From contig JARXKR010000136.1 in assembly GCA_030271565.1 (NCBI GenBank), positions 1 to 5,992 of the forward strand: a stretch of DNA of 5,992 bases, given 5' to 3'. The notes under the pieces were generated by a model, which saw nothing but the letters and a program-made list of their open reading frames with translations, made no database searches and was not told where the DNA came from. The translations under genes were made by a program, and so were the position numbers. Source of the stretch: Pseudomonadota bacterium. GTDB lineage: Bacteria > Pseudomonadota > Alphaproteobacteria > Sphingomonadales > Sphingomonadaceae. Positions 1 through 5,621 of the stretch are shown one piece after another. How positions within the stretch are numbered: the first letter of the stretch is position 1; each line of letters starts with the position of its first letter.

Positions 1-2
1 CC

Positions 3-184
3 GCCGCCAGCCCCACCCTTGCCCGCGCACTCGGCATCGCGCCGGGCGACCCCTGCCTGACCGTAAGGCGCCGCACCTGGCGTGGCGGCGATCCGGTGAC
101 GCTGGTCCACCAGCACTTCATCGCCGAACGCCATGAACTGGTCGCGCGATTCGGGGCTGCCGAAGATCAGAAAGTCCGGCGGAA

Positions 185-206
<22 letters not shown>
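3..206 (+). CDS. GntR-family transcriptional regulator, HutC/UTRA C-terminal end (partial, 5' truncated)
   Basis: Only the last 67 residues are in the window; the first complete codon is at 3 and the TGA stop is at 204-206. The stretch LARALGIAPGDPCLTVRRRT, followed by W-R-G-G and a VTLVHQHF strand, matches the end of the UTRA ligand-binding domain of HutC-type GntR regulators. That domain usually ends in 'PCLxxxRRTW...' and then '...RFG'. In family members it binds a small effector such as urocanate and controls a DNA-binding wHTH domain, which here would lie upstream of the window. The canonical fold should stop near Arg49-Phe50-Gly51 of this fragment. About 16 further residues (ending NGAAGED) look like an unstructured extension read into the opposite-strand tRNA gene, which it overlaps by 22 bp. 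Assignment to UTRA is fairly secure. HutC itself (histidine utilisation) is only a guess without the neighbouring genes. Confidence 0.75.
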
Positions 207-259
<53 letters not shown>

Positions 260-311
260 ACACCATTCCGCAAGAAGCCCGGGGCGCGAACGGAGCGGCG
301 GGCAGGGGCGC

Positions 312-341
312 GCTATTGGCTGCGCACCCTTGCTTTGTCAA
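312..341 (-). promoter_or_regulatory. Candidate sigma-70 promoter for tRNA-Thr
   Basis: On the - strand a perfect -35 hexamer TTGACA (341-336) is followed after 18 bp by AATAGC (317-312), a weak -10 match (3 of 6, agreeing with the central A-T-A of TATAAT). Transcription would start near 305, giving a leader of about 45 nt before the mature tRNA 5' end at 259. The perfect -35 and the position support a role. The weak -10 and the GC-rich surroundings keep this tentative. No second - strand candidate of similar quality was seen between 260 and 373. Confidence 0.4.
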
Positions 342-373
342 GCGACTGGCTCGATAGGGCCAAGACTCTGCCA

Positions 374-511
374 ATGCCTGAAAATTCGCCCCGAACCCCT
401 AGATCGACTCGCGAGGAGCGCCTCGCTGCGGCGCTGCGCGAGAACTTGAAGCGCCGCAAGGCGCAGGCGCGGTCACAAGTAACCGCAGAGGTGCTTCCCA
501 AAGAGGAATAG
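374..511 (+). CDS. Small basic hypothetical protein (45 aa)
   Basis: The reading frame runs from ATG 374 to TAG 509-511 and encodes 45 residues. Residues 1-11 are Pro/Ser/Thr-rich (MPENSPRTPRS). A central stretch of about 24 residues, starting TREERLAAALRENLKRRKAQ, is strongly basic and should form a charged amphipathic helix. A short acidic tail ends in PKEE. From memory, small proteins with a REERLAA.LRENL.RRKAQAR core recur in Sphingomonadales, but I cannot verify this here. No function is known to me. There is no signal peptide or membrane segment. No strong Shine-Dalgarno sequence precedes ATG 374, and an upstream extension of the same frame has no preferred start, so the start rests on the apparent family pattern. 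The gene ends 47 nt before gpmA and could be its upstream operon partner. A basic helix of this kind could bind nucleic acid, but that is speculation. Confidence 0.65.
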   Translation: MPENSPRTPRSTREERLAAALRENLKRRKAQARSQVTAEVLPKEE

Positions 512-547
512 AGCAGTTAGGGCCGCCCCTTTGTTACGGCGCATTCC

Positions 548-551
548 GGAG
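548..551 (+). promoter_or_regulatory. Ribosome binding site that fixes the TTG start of gpmA
   Basis: GGAG lies 7 nt before the TTG at 559. It is the only good Shine-Dalgarno sequence near the 5' end of gpmA. It supports TTG as the start codon in place of any internal ATG, the first of which would remove the catalytic RHG motif. Confidence 0.7.
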
Positions 552-558
552 CACAATC

Positions 559-1245
559 TTGCCAAGTTTGATCCTCGTCCGCCACGGCCAGAGCCAGTGG
601 AACCTGGAAAACCGTTTCACCGGGTGGTGGGATGTCGACCTGACCGCGCAGGGCGAGGCCGAGGCGCGCGCGGCGGGAACGCTACTGGCGGCCAAAAACA
701 TGCTCCCCGACGTGGCTTTCACCAGCGTGCAAACTCGCGCGATTCGTACGCTGCACCTGGCGCTCGAGGCGGCCGGGCGGGTGTGGATTCCCGAGACCAA
801 GGACTGGCGGCTCAACGAGCGGCACTATGGCGGGCTGACCGGCCTCGACAAGGCCGAGACCACAGCGAAGCACGGCGAGGCGCAGGTCAAAGTGTGGCGG
901 CGCAGTTTCGACTGTCCGCCGCCGGCGCTCGAAGATGGCAGCGCGTTCGATCTCAAGGCCGACCCGCGTTATGCCGGGATCGCGATCCCTTCGACCGAGA
1001 GCCTGAAGGACACGATTGCCCGCGTTTTGCCGTACTATGAGGCCGCGATCACCCCGGTGCTGCGCAGCGGCAAGACCGTGCTGATTTCCGCCCACGGCAA
1101 TTCGCTGCGGGCGCTGGTCAAGCATTTGTCAGGCATTTCGGACGACGAGATCACCGGACTGGAAATCCCGACCGGGCAGCCGATTGTCTATGAGCTCGAC
1201 GGCAATTTGAACGCCTCTGAACGCTATTACCTGGCGGAGCGATGA
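559..1245 (+). CDS. gpmA: 2,3-bisphosphoglycerate-dependent phosphoglycerate mutase
   Basis: This cytosolic enzyme interconverts 3- and 2-phosphoglycerate in glycolysis and gluconeogenesis through a phospho-histidine intermediate. The 228-residue protein has the whole histidine-phosphatase fold. LVRHGQSQWN at the N-terminus carries Arg8 and the phosphorylated His9. NRFTGWWDVDLT (residues 18-29) is the substrate-loop signature. Arg60 lies in TSVQTRAIRT, Glu87 in RLNERHYGGLTG, and the second catalytic His179 in ISAHGNSLRAL. These correspond to E. coli GpmA Arg10, His11, Arg62, Glu89 and His184, so the active site is complete. E. coli GpmA is 250 residues; the shorter form is common in alphaproteobacteria. 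Translation starts at TTG 559 behind GGAG at 548-551, because this start gives the expected N-terminus MPSLILVRHG. The stop is one nucleotide before the purE ATG, making gpmA the first gene of the compact operon. A link of glycolytic flux to purine genes is positional only. Confidence 0.96.
   Translation: MPSLILVRHGQSQWNLENRFTGWWDVDLTAQGEAEARAAGTLLAAKNMLPDVAFTSVQTRAIRTLHLALEAAGRVWIPETKDWRLNERHYGGLTGLDKAETTAKHGEAQVKVWRRSFDCPPPALEDGSAFDLKADPRYAGIAIPSTESLKDTIARVLPYYEAAITPVLRSGKTVLISAHGNSLRALVKHLSGISDDEITGLEIPTGQPIVYELDGNLNASERYYLAER
1236..1239 (+). promoter_or_regulatory. Ribosome binding site of purE inside the gpmA 3' end
   Basis: GGAG lies within the last codons of gpmA, 7 nt before the purE ATG at 1247. 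The motif and spacing are the same as at gpmA. This supports the ATG at 1247 and suggests purE initiates independently rather than only by reinitiation. Confidence 0.6.
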
Positions 1246-1246
1246 G

Positions 1247-1738
1247 ATGACCGCACCAGTTGCCCCGCCCGTTGCAATCGTCATGGGCAGCCAGTCGGAC
1301 TGGGCGACGATGCAGTGCGCCGCGCAGGCGCTCGATGCATTGGGCGTGGCTTACGATGCGCGGATCGTCTCGGCGCACCGCACCCCGCAGCGGCTGGTCA
1401 CCTTTGCGCAAACAGCCGCAGATCAGGGCTTCAAGGTGATCATCGCGGGAGCGGGCGGTGCGGCGCATCTGCCCGGCATGGTGGCAAGCATGACCCATTT
1501 GCCGGTGCTCGGCGTGCCGGTGCAATCGAAAGCATTGTCGGGGCAGGACAGCCTGCTCTCGATCGTCCAGATGCCCGCCGGGGTCCCGGTCGGGACGCTG
1601 GCGATTGGCGAGGCCGGGGCGACCAACGCAGGTCTGCTCGCCGCCTCAATCCTGGCGCTCGGCGATCCCGCGCTCAGCGAGCGAGTCAAAGCCTACCGCG
1701 CCGCGCAAAGCGCCAATGTGGCCGAGCGGCCCGCTTGA
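1247..1738 (+). CDS. purE: 5-(carboxyamino)imidazole ribonucleotide mutase (class I PurE)
   Basis: PurE moves the carboxyl group of N5-CAIR to carbon 4 to give CAIR, a step of de novo purine synthesis, working directly after PurK. The 163-residue protein shows the class I signature blocks in order: IVMGSQSDWATM (11-22, phosphate-binding loop with Ser15 and Asp18), VSAHRTP (41-47, catalytic His44), AGAGGAAHLPGM (67-78), GVPVQSK (89-95) and GQDSLLSIVQMP (99-110). The length and every block match E. coli PurE closely; its catalytic residue is His45. The presence of purK immediately downstream agrees with class I, since class II PurE uses AIR and CO2 directly without PurK. The start ATG is one nucleotide after the gpmA stop and follows a GGAG. 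PurE normally assembles as an octamer in the cytosol. No PurR-like operator was recognised. Confidence 0.97.
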   Translation: MTAPVAPPVAIVMGSQSDWATMQCAAQALDALGVAYDARIVSAHRTPQRLVTFAQTAADQGFKVIIAGAGGAAHLPGMVASMTHLPVLGVPVQSKALSGQDSLLSIVQMPAGVPVGTLAIGEAGATNAGLLAASILALGDPALSERVKAYRAAQSANVAERPA

Positions 1739-1743
1739 CTAAG

Positions 1744-2799
1744 ATGATACCGCCAGGCTCAACCATCGGTATCCTGGGCGGCGGACAGCTCGGGCGGATG
1801 CTGGCGAGCGCGGCGGCGCAGCTCGGCTATCGCTGCCATGTTTACAGCCCTGAGCAGGACAGCGTCGCGGGCGAGGTCTGCGCCAATCAGACCACCGCCG
1901 CGTGGGACGATGCCGCAGCAATGGCTGAGTTTGCAGCGGCCTGCGCGGTGATCACTTACGAGTTCGAGAACGTCCCGGTCGGCCCGCTGGCTGCGCTCGG
2001 CGATGTTCCGCTGTTCCCCCCGCTGCGCGCGCTCGAAATTGCACAAGACCGGCTGACCGAGAAGCAGTTCGTTGCCGAGTTGGGCGGGCGGACGGCGCCG
2101 TTCATGGCGGTCGATACCGAAGACGATCTGGCCGCAGCATTGGTCCGGATCGGATCGCCCGGGATTCTCAAGACCCGGCGCGATGGGTACGACGGCAAAG
2201 GCCAGTATCGGATCAACGACGATCACGAGGCCGAAGGTATTCCGCTTGGGCATCAGCCGATGATCTATGAGGGGCTGGTGCAGTTCGCGCACGAGTTCAG
2301 CGTGATCCTGTGCCGCGGGCAGGACGGGCAAGTGCTGTTCTGGGACAGCGCCGAAAACGTCCACAAGCACGGCGTGCTCGATGTCTCGCGGGTCCCGGCC
2401 CCGGCCGAGGTGCTGGGGCAGGTCGAAGCGGCGCGCGCGCTGGCCGCCAAGGTTGCCGCTGCGCTCGACTACGTCGGGGTGGCGGCGTTCGAGTTCTTCG
2501 CCACCGAACATGGTCCGGTGTTCAACGAGATGGCCCCGCGAGTGCACAATTCGGGGCACTGGACGATCGAAGGCGCGCTGACCAGCCAGTTCGAGAACCA
2601 CATCCGCGCGGTTTGCGGGCTACCGCTTGGTGATACCCGTCTCGCGGCAAAAGGCGTCGTCATGCACAACCTGATCGGTGATGACGCGCAGGACTGGTCG
2701 GGGCTGCTCGCCGATCCCGCCAATCATCTCCACCTCTACGGCAAGGGCGAAGCGCGGCCCGGACGCAAGATGGGTCACGTCACCCGGCTGCTGCTGTGA
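1744..2799 (+). CDS. purK: 5-(carboxyamino)imidazole ribonucleotide synthase (ATP-grasp)
   Basis: PurK uses ATP and bicarbonate to carboxylate AIR to N5-CAIR, the substrate of PurE. The 351-residue protein begins with the preATP-grasp glycine loop IGILGGGQLGRM (8-19). The ATP-grasp glycine-rich loop KTRRDGYDGKGQ is at 143-154, and a conserved AENVHK block at 203-208. Metal/ATP-binding acidic residues lie in AAFEFF (247-252) and in NEMAPRVHNSGHWT (261-274), which is the PurK signature. The C-terminal tail ends YGKGEARPGRKMGHVT, typical of the family, so the protein is full length. ATG 1744 was chosen because MIPPGSTIGILGGG is the expected beginning. An in-frame TTG at 1735 would overlap the purE stop as TTGA and add three residues, and cannot be excluded. 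No clear Shine-Dalgarno precedes either, so coupling to purE translation is likely. The stop overlaps the folA GTG start. Confidence 0.96.
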   Translation: MIPPGSTIGILGGGQLGRMLASAAAQLGYRCHVYSPEQDSVAGEVCANQTTAAWDDAAAMAEFAAACAVITYEFENVPVGPLAALGDVPLFPPLRALEIAQDRLTEKQFVAELGGRTAPFMAVDTEDDLAAALVRIGSPGILKTRRDGYDGKGQYRINDDHEAEGIPLGHQPMIYEGLVQFAHEFSVILCRGQDGQVLFWDSAENVHKHGVLDVSRVPAPAEVLGQVEAARALAAKVAAALDYVGVAAFEFFATEHGPVFNEMAPRVHNSGHWTIEGALTSQFENHIRAVCGLPLGDTRLAAKGVVMHNLIGDDAQDWSGLLADPANHLHLYGKGEARPGRKMGHVTRLLL

Positions 2800-3293
2800 A
2801 CCGCAGCGAGGTGTTCATTGTTGCTGCCGTGGCCGACAACCGGGTGATCGGCGCGGGCGGCGGAATCCCGTGGCACATCTCGGAGGACTTCCGCCGGCTC
2901 AAGGCGCTGACCATGGGCAAGCCGCTGGTGATGGGGCGCAAGACTTTCGAATCGCTGCCTGGCCTGCTCCCCGGACGGCGGCACATCGTGGTGACCCGCA
3001 ATCCCGCATGGAGCGCCGAAGGGGCCGAGCCAGCAAGCTCGCTCGTCGCCGCGCTCAAGCTTGCCAATGCGCCGCATATCGTCATCTTCGGCGGCGCGGC
3101 GCTCTATGCCGAAGCGCTCCCGCTAACCGACCGGATCGAGCTGACCGAAGTCCACCTGAGCTTGCCGGGCGATGCCTATTTCCCCGAGCTAGACCGCAGC
3201 CAGTGGAGCGAGAGCTTCCGCGAACACCACCCGGCACAAGGCCGCAGCCCGGGGTTTGATTTCGTCACATTGCTGCGTAAACCTGGTACCTGA
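2796..3293 (+). CDS. folA: Dihydrofolate reductase
   Basis: FolA reduces dihydrofolate to tetrahydrofolate with NADPH, keeping one-carbon units available for purine, thymidylate and methionine synthesis. The 165-residue protein has the type I chromosomal DHFR blocks. VIGAGGGIPWHISEDFRRLK (17-36) contains Trp26 and the catalytic acid Asp31 (E. coli Trp22 and Asp27). VMGRKTFESLPGLLPGR (45-61) is the NADPH-binding segment and ends in Arg61, equivalent to the folate-glutamate-binding Arg57. IFGGAALYAEAL (97-108) carries the Gly-Gly and Tyr104 of the cofactor site. Phe replaces the usual Trp of 'KTWES', a mild variation. The GTG start at 2796 overlaps the purK stop as GTGA. There is no Shine-Dalgarno, so reinitiation by ribosomes leaving purK is likely. 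A second in-frame GTG at 2811 would remove five residues and is less likely. The place beside purEK is biochemically sensible, because tetrahydrofolate feeds the formyl-transfer steps of purine synthesis. Confidence 0.95.
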   Translation: MNRSEVFIVAAVADNRVIGAGGGIPWHISEDFRRLKALTMGKPLVMGRKTFESLPGLLPGRRHIVVTRNPAWSAEGAEPASSLVAALKLANAPHIVIFGGAALYAEALPLTDRIELTEVHLSLPGDAYFPELDRSQWSESFREHHPAQGRSPGFDFVTLLRKPGT

Positions 3294-3297
3294 GGGG
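3292..3297 (+). promoter_or_regulatory. Ribosome binding site of the M19 dipeptidase gene
   Basis: GAGGGG overlaps the folA TGA stop and lies 8 nt before the ATG at 3306. It supports that ATG and allows independent initiation 12 nt after folA ends. Confidence 0.5.
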
Positions 3298-3305
3298 TAC
3301 GGGGA

Positions 3306-4514
3306 ATGCGCAAACGATATTTGATTCCACTGGCGGTGCTGGCCGTGGCGCTGATCGGGTTCTTCGGGGTGCTGCCGGGCTACCTCGAAGCGAGCATGAA
3401 CAAGATCGACGGCAAGCCGCTGATCGCGGTTTCGCCCGAAGCCGCAGCGCTGCACCGCAGCCTGCACATCGTCGACCTCCATTCGGACAGCCTGATGTGG
3501 GCCCGCGAGCTGACCGAACTGGGCGGGCGCGGGCATGAGGATCTGCCCCGGCTGACTGCAGGCAACGTGACGTTGCAGGTGTTTGCCTCGACCTCCAAGA
3601 CCCCCAAGGGGCTTAATTACGACAGCAATCCATCTGATTCGGATGTCCTGCCCGCTTTGCTGATCGCCCAGCGCCAACCGTCCGCGACCTGGACCTCGCT
3701 GCTCGCCCGCTCGCTGTTCCACGCCGCCAAGCTCGACCATTCGGTGTGGCTCTCGCAAGGCCGACTTCTCAAGGTGACCGACCCGTTCAGTCTCGACCGG
3801 CTGCTCGGCAAGCACGCGAGTGCTGGCGGACCGGTCGGCGCGATGCTGTCGATCGAGGGGCTGCATAACCTTGAGGGCAAGGCCGAAAACCTCGACAAGC
3901 TCTACGCTGCGGGTTTCCGCATGGCCGGGCTGACCCACTTTTTCGATAACGAGCTGGCAGGGTCGATGCACGGCGAGAAGAAGGGCGGGCTGACTCCGTT
4001 CGGGCGGCAGATCGTCGGCCTGATGGAAAACAAAGGGATGATTGTCGATATCGCGCATTGCAGCCACCACTGCGTCGCCGACGTGCTGGCGATGGCGCGG
4101 CGCCCGGTGGTCTCCAGCCACGGCGGGGTGCAGGCAACCTGCAAGGTCAACCGCAACCTGACCGACGACGAGATTCGCGGCGTTGCCCGCACCGGCGGGG
4201 TGGTTGGGATTGGCTACTGGGATGCCGCCGTCTGCGACACCAGCCCACGCGCGGTGGCACGCGCGATCAAATATGTCCGCGATCTGGTCGGGATCGATTT
4301 CGTCGCGCTGGGCAGCGATTATGACGGGGCGACCACGGTGCGGTTCGATACCTCGCAGCTGGTGCAGGTGACCCAGGCTTTGCTCGACGAGGGCTTCACC
4401 CCGCAGGAAATTCGCGCGGTGATGGGCGGCAATGCCCTGCGGGTGATCCGCGCCGGCATCCTCCCCCTTGGGGGAGGGGCACCAGCGAAGCTGGTGAATG
4501 GGCACGCGCGGTGA
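3306..4514 (+). CDS. Membrane-anchored M19-family zinc dipeptidase (renal-dipeptidase-like)
   Basis: The protein (402 aa) belongs to peptidase family M19, binuclear zinc enzymes that hydrolyse dipeptides, often with relaxed stereochemistry. Residues 1-4 are basic and 5-23 hydrophobic, giving a signal anchor or uncleaved signal peptide, so the catalytic domain should be periplasmic. The metal site, compared with human DPEP1, is complete: DLHSDS gives His59 and Asp61 (His20/Asp22), SIEG gives the bridging Glu184 (Glu125), DIAH gives His251 (His198), SSHGG gives His272 (His219) and GSDYDG gives Asp338 (Asp288). His211 in GLTHFFDN matches the substrate-binding His152. The family core ends near VMGGNALRVIRAG (372-384). 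The last 18 residues, ILPLGGGAPAKLVNGHAR, are encoded mostly by a double palindrome (4460-4496) and look like repeat-derived padding. The stop overlaps the ribF GTG as GTGA. True substrates are unknown; cell-wall D-amino-acid dipeptides or scavenged peptides are possibilities. Confidence 0.93.
   Translation: MRKRYLIPLAVLAVALIGFFGVLPGYLEASMNKIDGKPLIAVSPEAAALHRSLHIVDLHSDSLMWARELTELGGRGHEDLPRLTAGNVTLQVFASTSKTPKGLNYDSNPSDSDVLPALLIAQRQPSATWTSLLARSLFHAAKLDHSVWLSQGRLLKVTDPFSLDRLLGKHASAGGPVGAMLSIEGLHNLEGKAENLDKLYAAGFRMAGLTHFFDNELAGSMHGEKKGGLTPFGRQIVGLMENKGMIVDIAHCSHHCVADVLAMARRPVVSSHGGVQATCKVNRNLTDDEIRGVARTGGVVGIGYWDAAVCDTSPRAVARAIKYVRDLVGIDFVALGSDYDGATTVRFDTSQLVQVTQALLDEGFTPQEIRAVMGGNALRVIRAGILPLGGGAPAKLVNGHAR
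4460..4496. repeat. Double palindrome (REP/intergenic-repeat-like) inside the 3' end of the dipeptidase gene
   Basis: Two perfect hairpins lie side by side. CCTCCCCC-TT-GGGGGAGG spans 4460-4477 (8-bp arms). CACCAGC-GAA-GCTGGTG spans 4480-4496 (7-bp arms, GAA loop). Only two G residues separate them. The second contains GCGAAGC, a heptamer known from DNA structural work to form an unusually stable mini-hairpin. From memory, paired C/G-rich and ACCAGC.GCTGGT palindromes like this recur between genes in Sphingomonadales, but copy number cannot be checked here. It is in frame with the dipeptidase and encodes residues 385-397. The ribF start is 14 nt downstream, so the hairpin may affect ribF initiation. 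It lacks a following U tract and is not a typical intrinsic terminator. Confidence 0.75.
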
Positions 4515-5437
4515 TCGCCCGCCTCGACGCAGGAAGCGCGTTGCCGCCTGAATATCGCGGCGCGGTGATCGCGCTGGGCAATTTCGACGGGTTCCATCGC
4601 GGCCATCAGGCGGTCGCCAAGGCCGCGCTTGATTGGGCCAAGGCCGAGGGCCGCCGCGGCATCATCGCCACGTTCGATCCGCACCCGGTGCGCTATTTCG
4701 CGCCCCATACGCCGCCGTTCCGGCTGACTACGCTGGGTCAGCGGCAGGATCTGTTCGCGGCGGCCGGGGCGGACGCGATGCTGGTGTTCCAGTTCGACCG
4801 CACGCTGGCCGAGACCACCGCCGAACAATTCGTCGGCGACCTTCTGGCGCAGCGGCTCGGCGCGGCGGGGGTGGTGACCGGCGAGGATTTCACCTTTGGC
4901 AAAGGCCGCGCAGGTAACGTGGCGGTGCTGGCCAATCTGGCCGCGCAAAATGGCATGGCGGCGCGCGCCATCGGTCCGGTGGCCGAACACGGCGAAGTGG
5001 TCTCGTCGAGCCGGATCCGCGATGCGCTCAAGGCTGGAGATTGCGCTACCGCTGCAGAACTGCTCACCCGGCCCTTCGCGATACGCGGGACTGTCCAGCA
5101 CGGTGCCAAGCTCGGGCGGTCGATCGGCTATCCGACCGCCAATGTGGAACTCGGCAGCTATCTGCGTCCGCGTTACGGGATCTACGCGGTCACAGCGCGG
5201 CTGTCCGATGGAAGCGTGGTGCCCGGCGCGGCTAACCTCGGCATTCGCCCCAGCTTCGATCCGCCGGTCGAACTGCTCGAAACTTACCTGTTCGACTTTG
5301 CGGGCGATCTCTACGGACAGGAAATCGAAGTGGCGCTGCATCATTACCTGCGGCCCGAGGCGAAGTTCGACAGGCTGGAAGCGCTGACGGCGCAGATGGA
5401 CCTCGATTGCCAGCGGGCGCGCAAGTTGTTGGCGTAG
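4511..5437 (+). CDS. ribF: Bifunctional riboflavin kinase / FMN adenylyltransferase
   Basis: RibF phosphorylates riboflavin to FMN and adenylates FMN to FAD in the cytosol, supplying all flavoenzymes. The 308-residue protein has both domains. The N-terminal adenylyltransferase (about 1-180) carries IALGNFDGFHRGHQ (20-33, the nucleotidyltransferase HxGH-type loop), TFDPHP (54-59), GEDFTFG (124-130) and SSSRIRDAL (165-173). The C-terminal flavokinase domain (about 185-305) carries GTVQHGAKLGRSIGYPTAN (193-211), with the PTAN metal/ATP motif at 208-211. GIYAV follows (223-227), and ETYLFDF (257-263) holds the likely catalytic Glu257. Length is normal for the family. The GTG start overlaps the dipeptidase stop as GTGA, with no convincing Shine-Dalgarno outside the hairpin at 4480-4496, so translation probably depends on ribosomes finishing the upstream gene. 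No FMN riboswitch was seen. ribF next to ileS is a common bacterial arrangement. Confidence 0.96.
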   Translation: MIARLDAGSALPPEYRGAVIALGNFDGFHRGHQAVAKAALDWAKAEGRRGIIATFDPHPVRYFAPHTPPFRLTTLGQRQDLFAAAGADAMLVFQFDRTLAETTAEQFVGDLLAQRLGAAGVVTGEDFTFGKGRAGNVAVLANLAAQNGMAARAIGPVAEHGEVVSSSRIRDALKAGDCATAAELLTRPFAIRGTVQHGAKLGRSIGYPTANVELGSYLRPRYGIYAVTARLSDGSVVPGAANLGIRPSFDPPVELLETYLFDFAGDLYGQEIEVALHHYLRPEAKFDRLEALTAQMDLDCQRARKLLA

Positions 5438-5438
5438 A

Positions 5439-5580
5439 TTGGTTTCACACGAAGACACGAAGATGTCGTGCTGGCGGCGAAGCCGCTCTTAAATTCGGCG
5501 GCAGCGCCATGCGGCGATGTTCGCTTGAAATGCTGGCTGTGGCACTTGGCGAAACATCTTCGTGTCTTCGTGTGAACCAA
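5439..5580. repeat. 142-bp palindromic element between ribF and ileS with octamer-repeat arms
   Basis: The left arm (5439-5466, 28 nt) and right arm (5554-5580, 27 nt) are inverted copies that differ by a single extra T in the left arm. Each arm runs TTGGTT...CACACGAAG... from the outside and contains two perfect tandem ACACGAAG octamers (left 5447-5462; right, on the - strand, 5573-5558). The 87-nt core has no convincing gene. It holds a small GCGGC-GAA-GCCGC hairpin at 5474-5486. The element begins two bases after the ribF stop and ends 41 nt before ileS. No clear target-site duplication is seen. As RNA it would fold into a 27-bp hairpin with one bulge and a large loop. It lacks a terminator U tract. 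It resembles a non-autonomous MITE or REP-like dispersed repeat. From memory, 'CACGAAGACACGAAG' strings are scattered in many bacterial genomes. Confidence 0.85.
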
Positions 5581-5621
5581 AAATTGCGAAACCATGCCGC
5601 GCTCGCTAAGGCCCGCGCGTC

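Noticed and set aside
512..558. Promoter directly upstream of gpmA
   Set aside because: TTGTTA (531-536) has no acceptable -10 at 16-18 bp before the start, so no promoter could be supported here.
1315..1743. 143-codon upstream extension of the purK frame
   Set aside because: It overlaps purE in another frame and reads as Arg/Ala-rich noise. The PurK family begins at the MIPPGSTIGILGGG segment at 1744.
1759..2601. 280-codon open frame on the - strand
   Set aside because: It is antisense to purK, without recognisable motifs or a ribosome binding site.
4460..4480. Intrinsic terminator from the C/G palindrome after the dipeptidase
   Set aside because: It is inside the coding region, is followed by GGGGC rather than a T tract, and ribF starts just downstream.
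3189..4505. 438-codon open frame on the - strand
   Set aside because: It lies antisense to the dipeptidase gene, which has all family motifs. It shows only the low-complexity Arg/His/Gln-rich composition typical of antisense frames in GC-rich DNA, and no recognisable domain.
4319..5458. 379-codon open frame on the - strand
   Set aside because: It is antisense to ribF and the dipeptidase 3' end, with no motif. It is a codon-bias shadow of a well-supported gene.
5554..5590. Intrinsic terminator after ribF formed by the inverted repeat
   Set aside because: The stem is followed by an A-rich run (CCAAAAATTG) on the + strand, not U residues, and the loop would be about 87 nt. A classical terminator is not supported.
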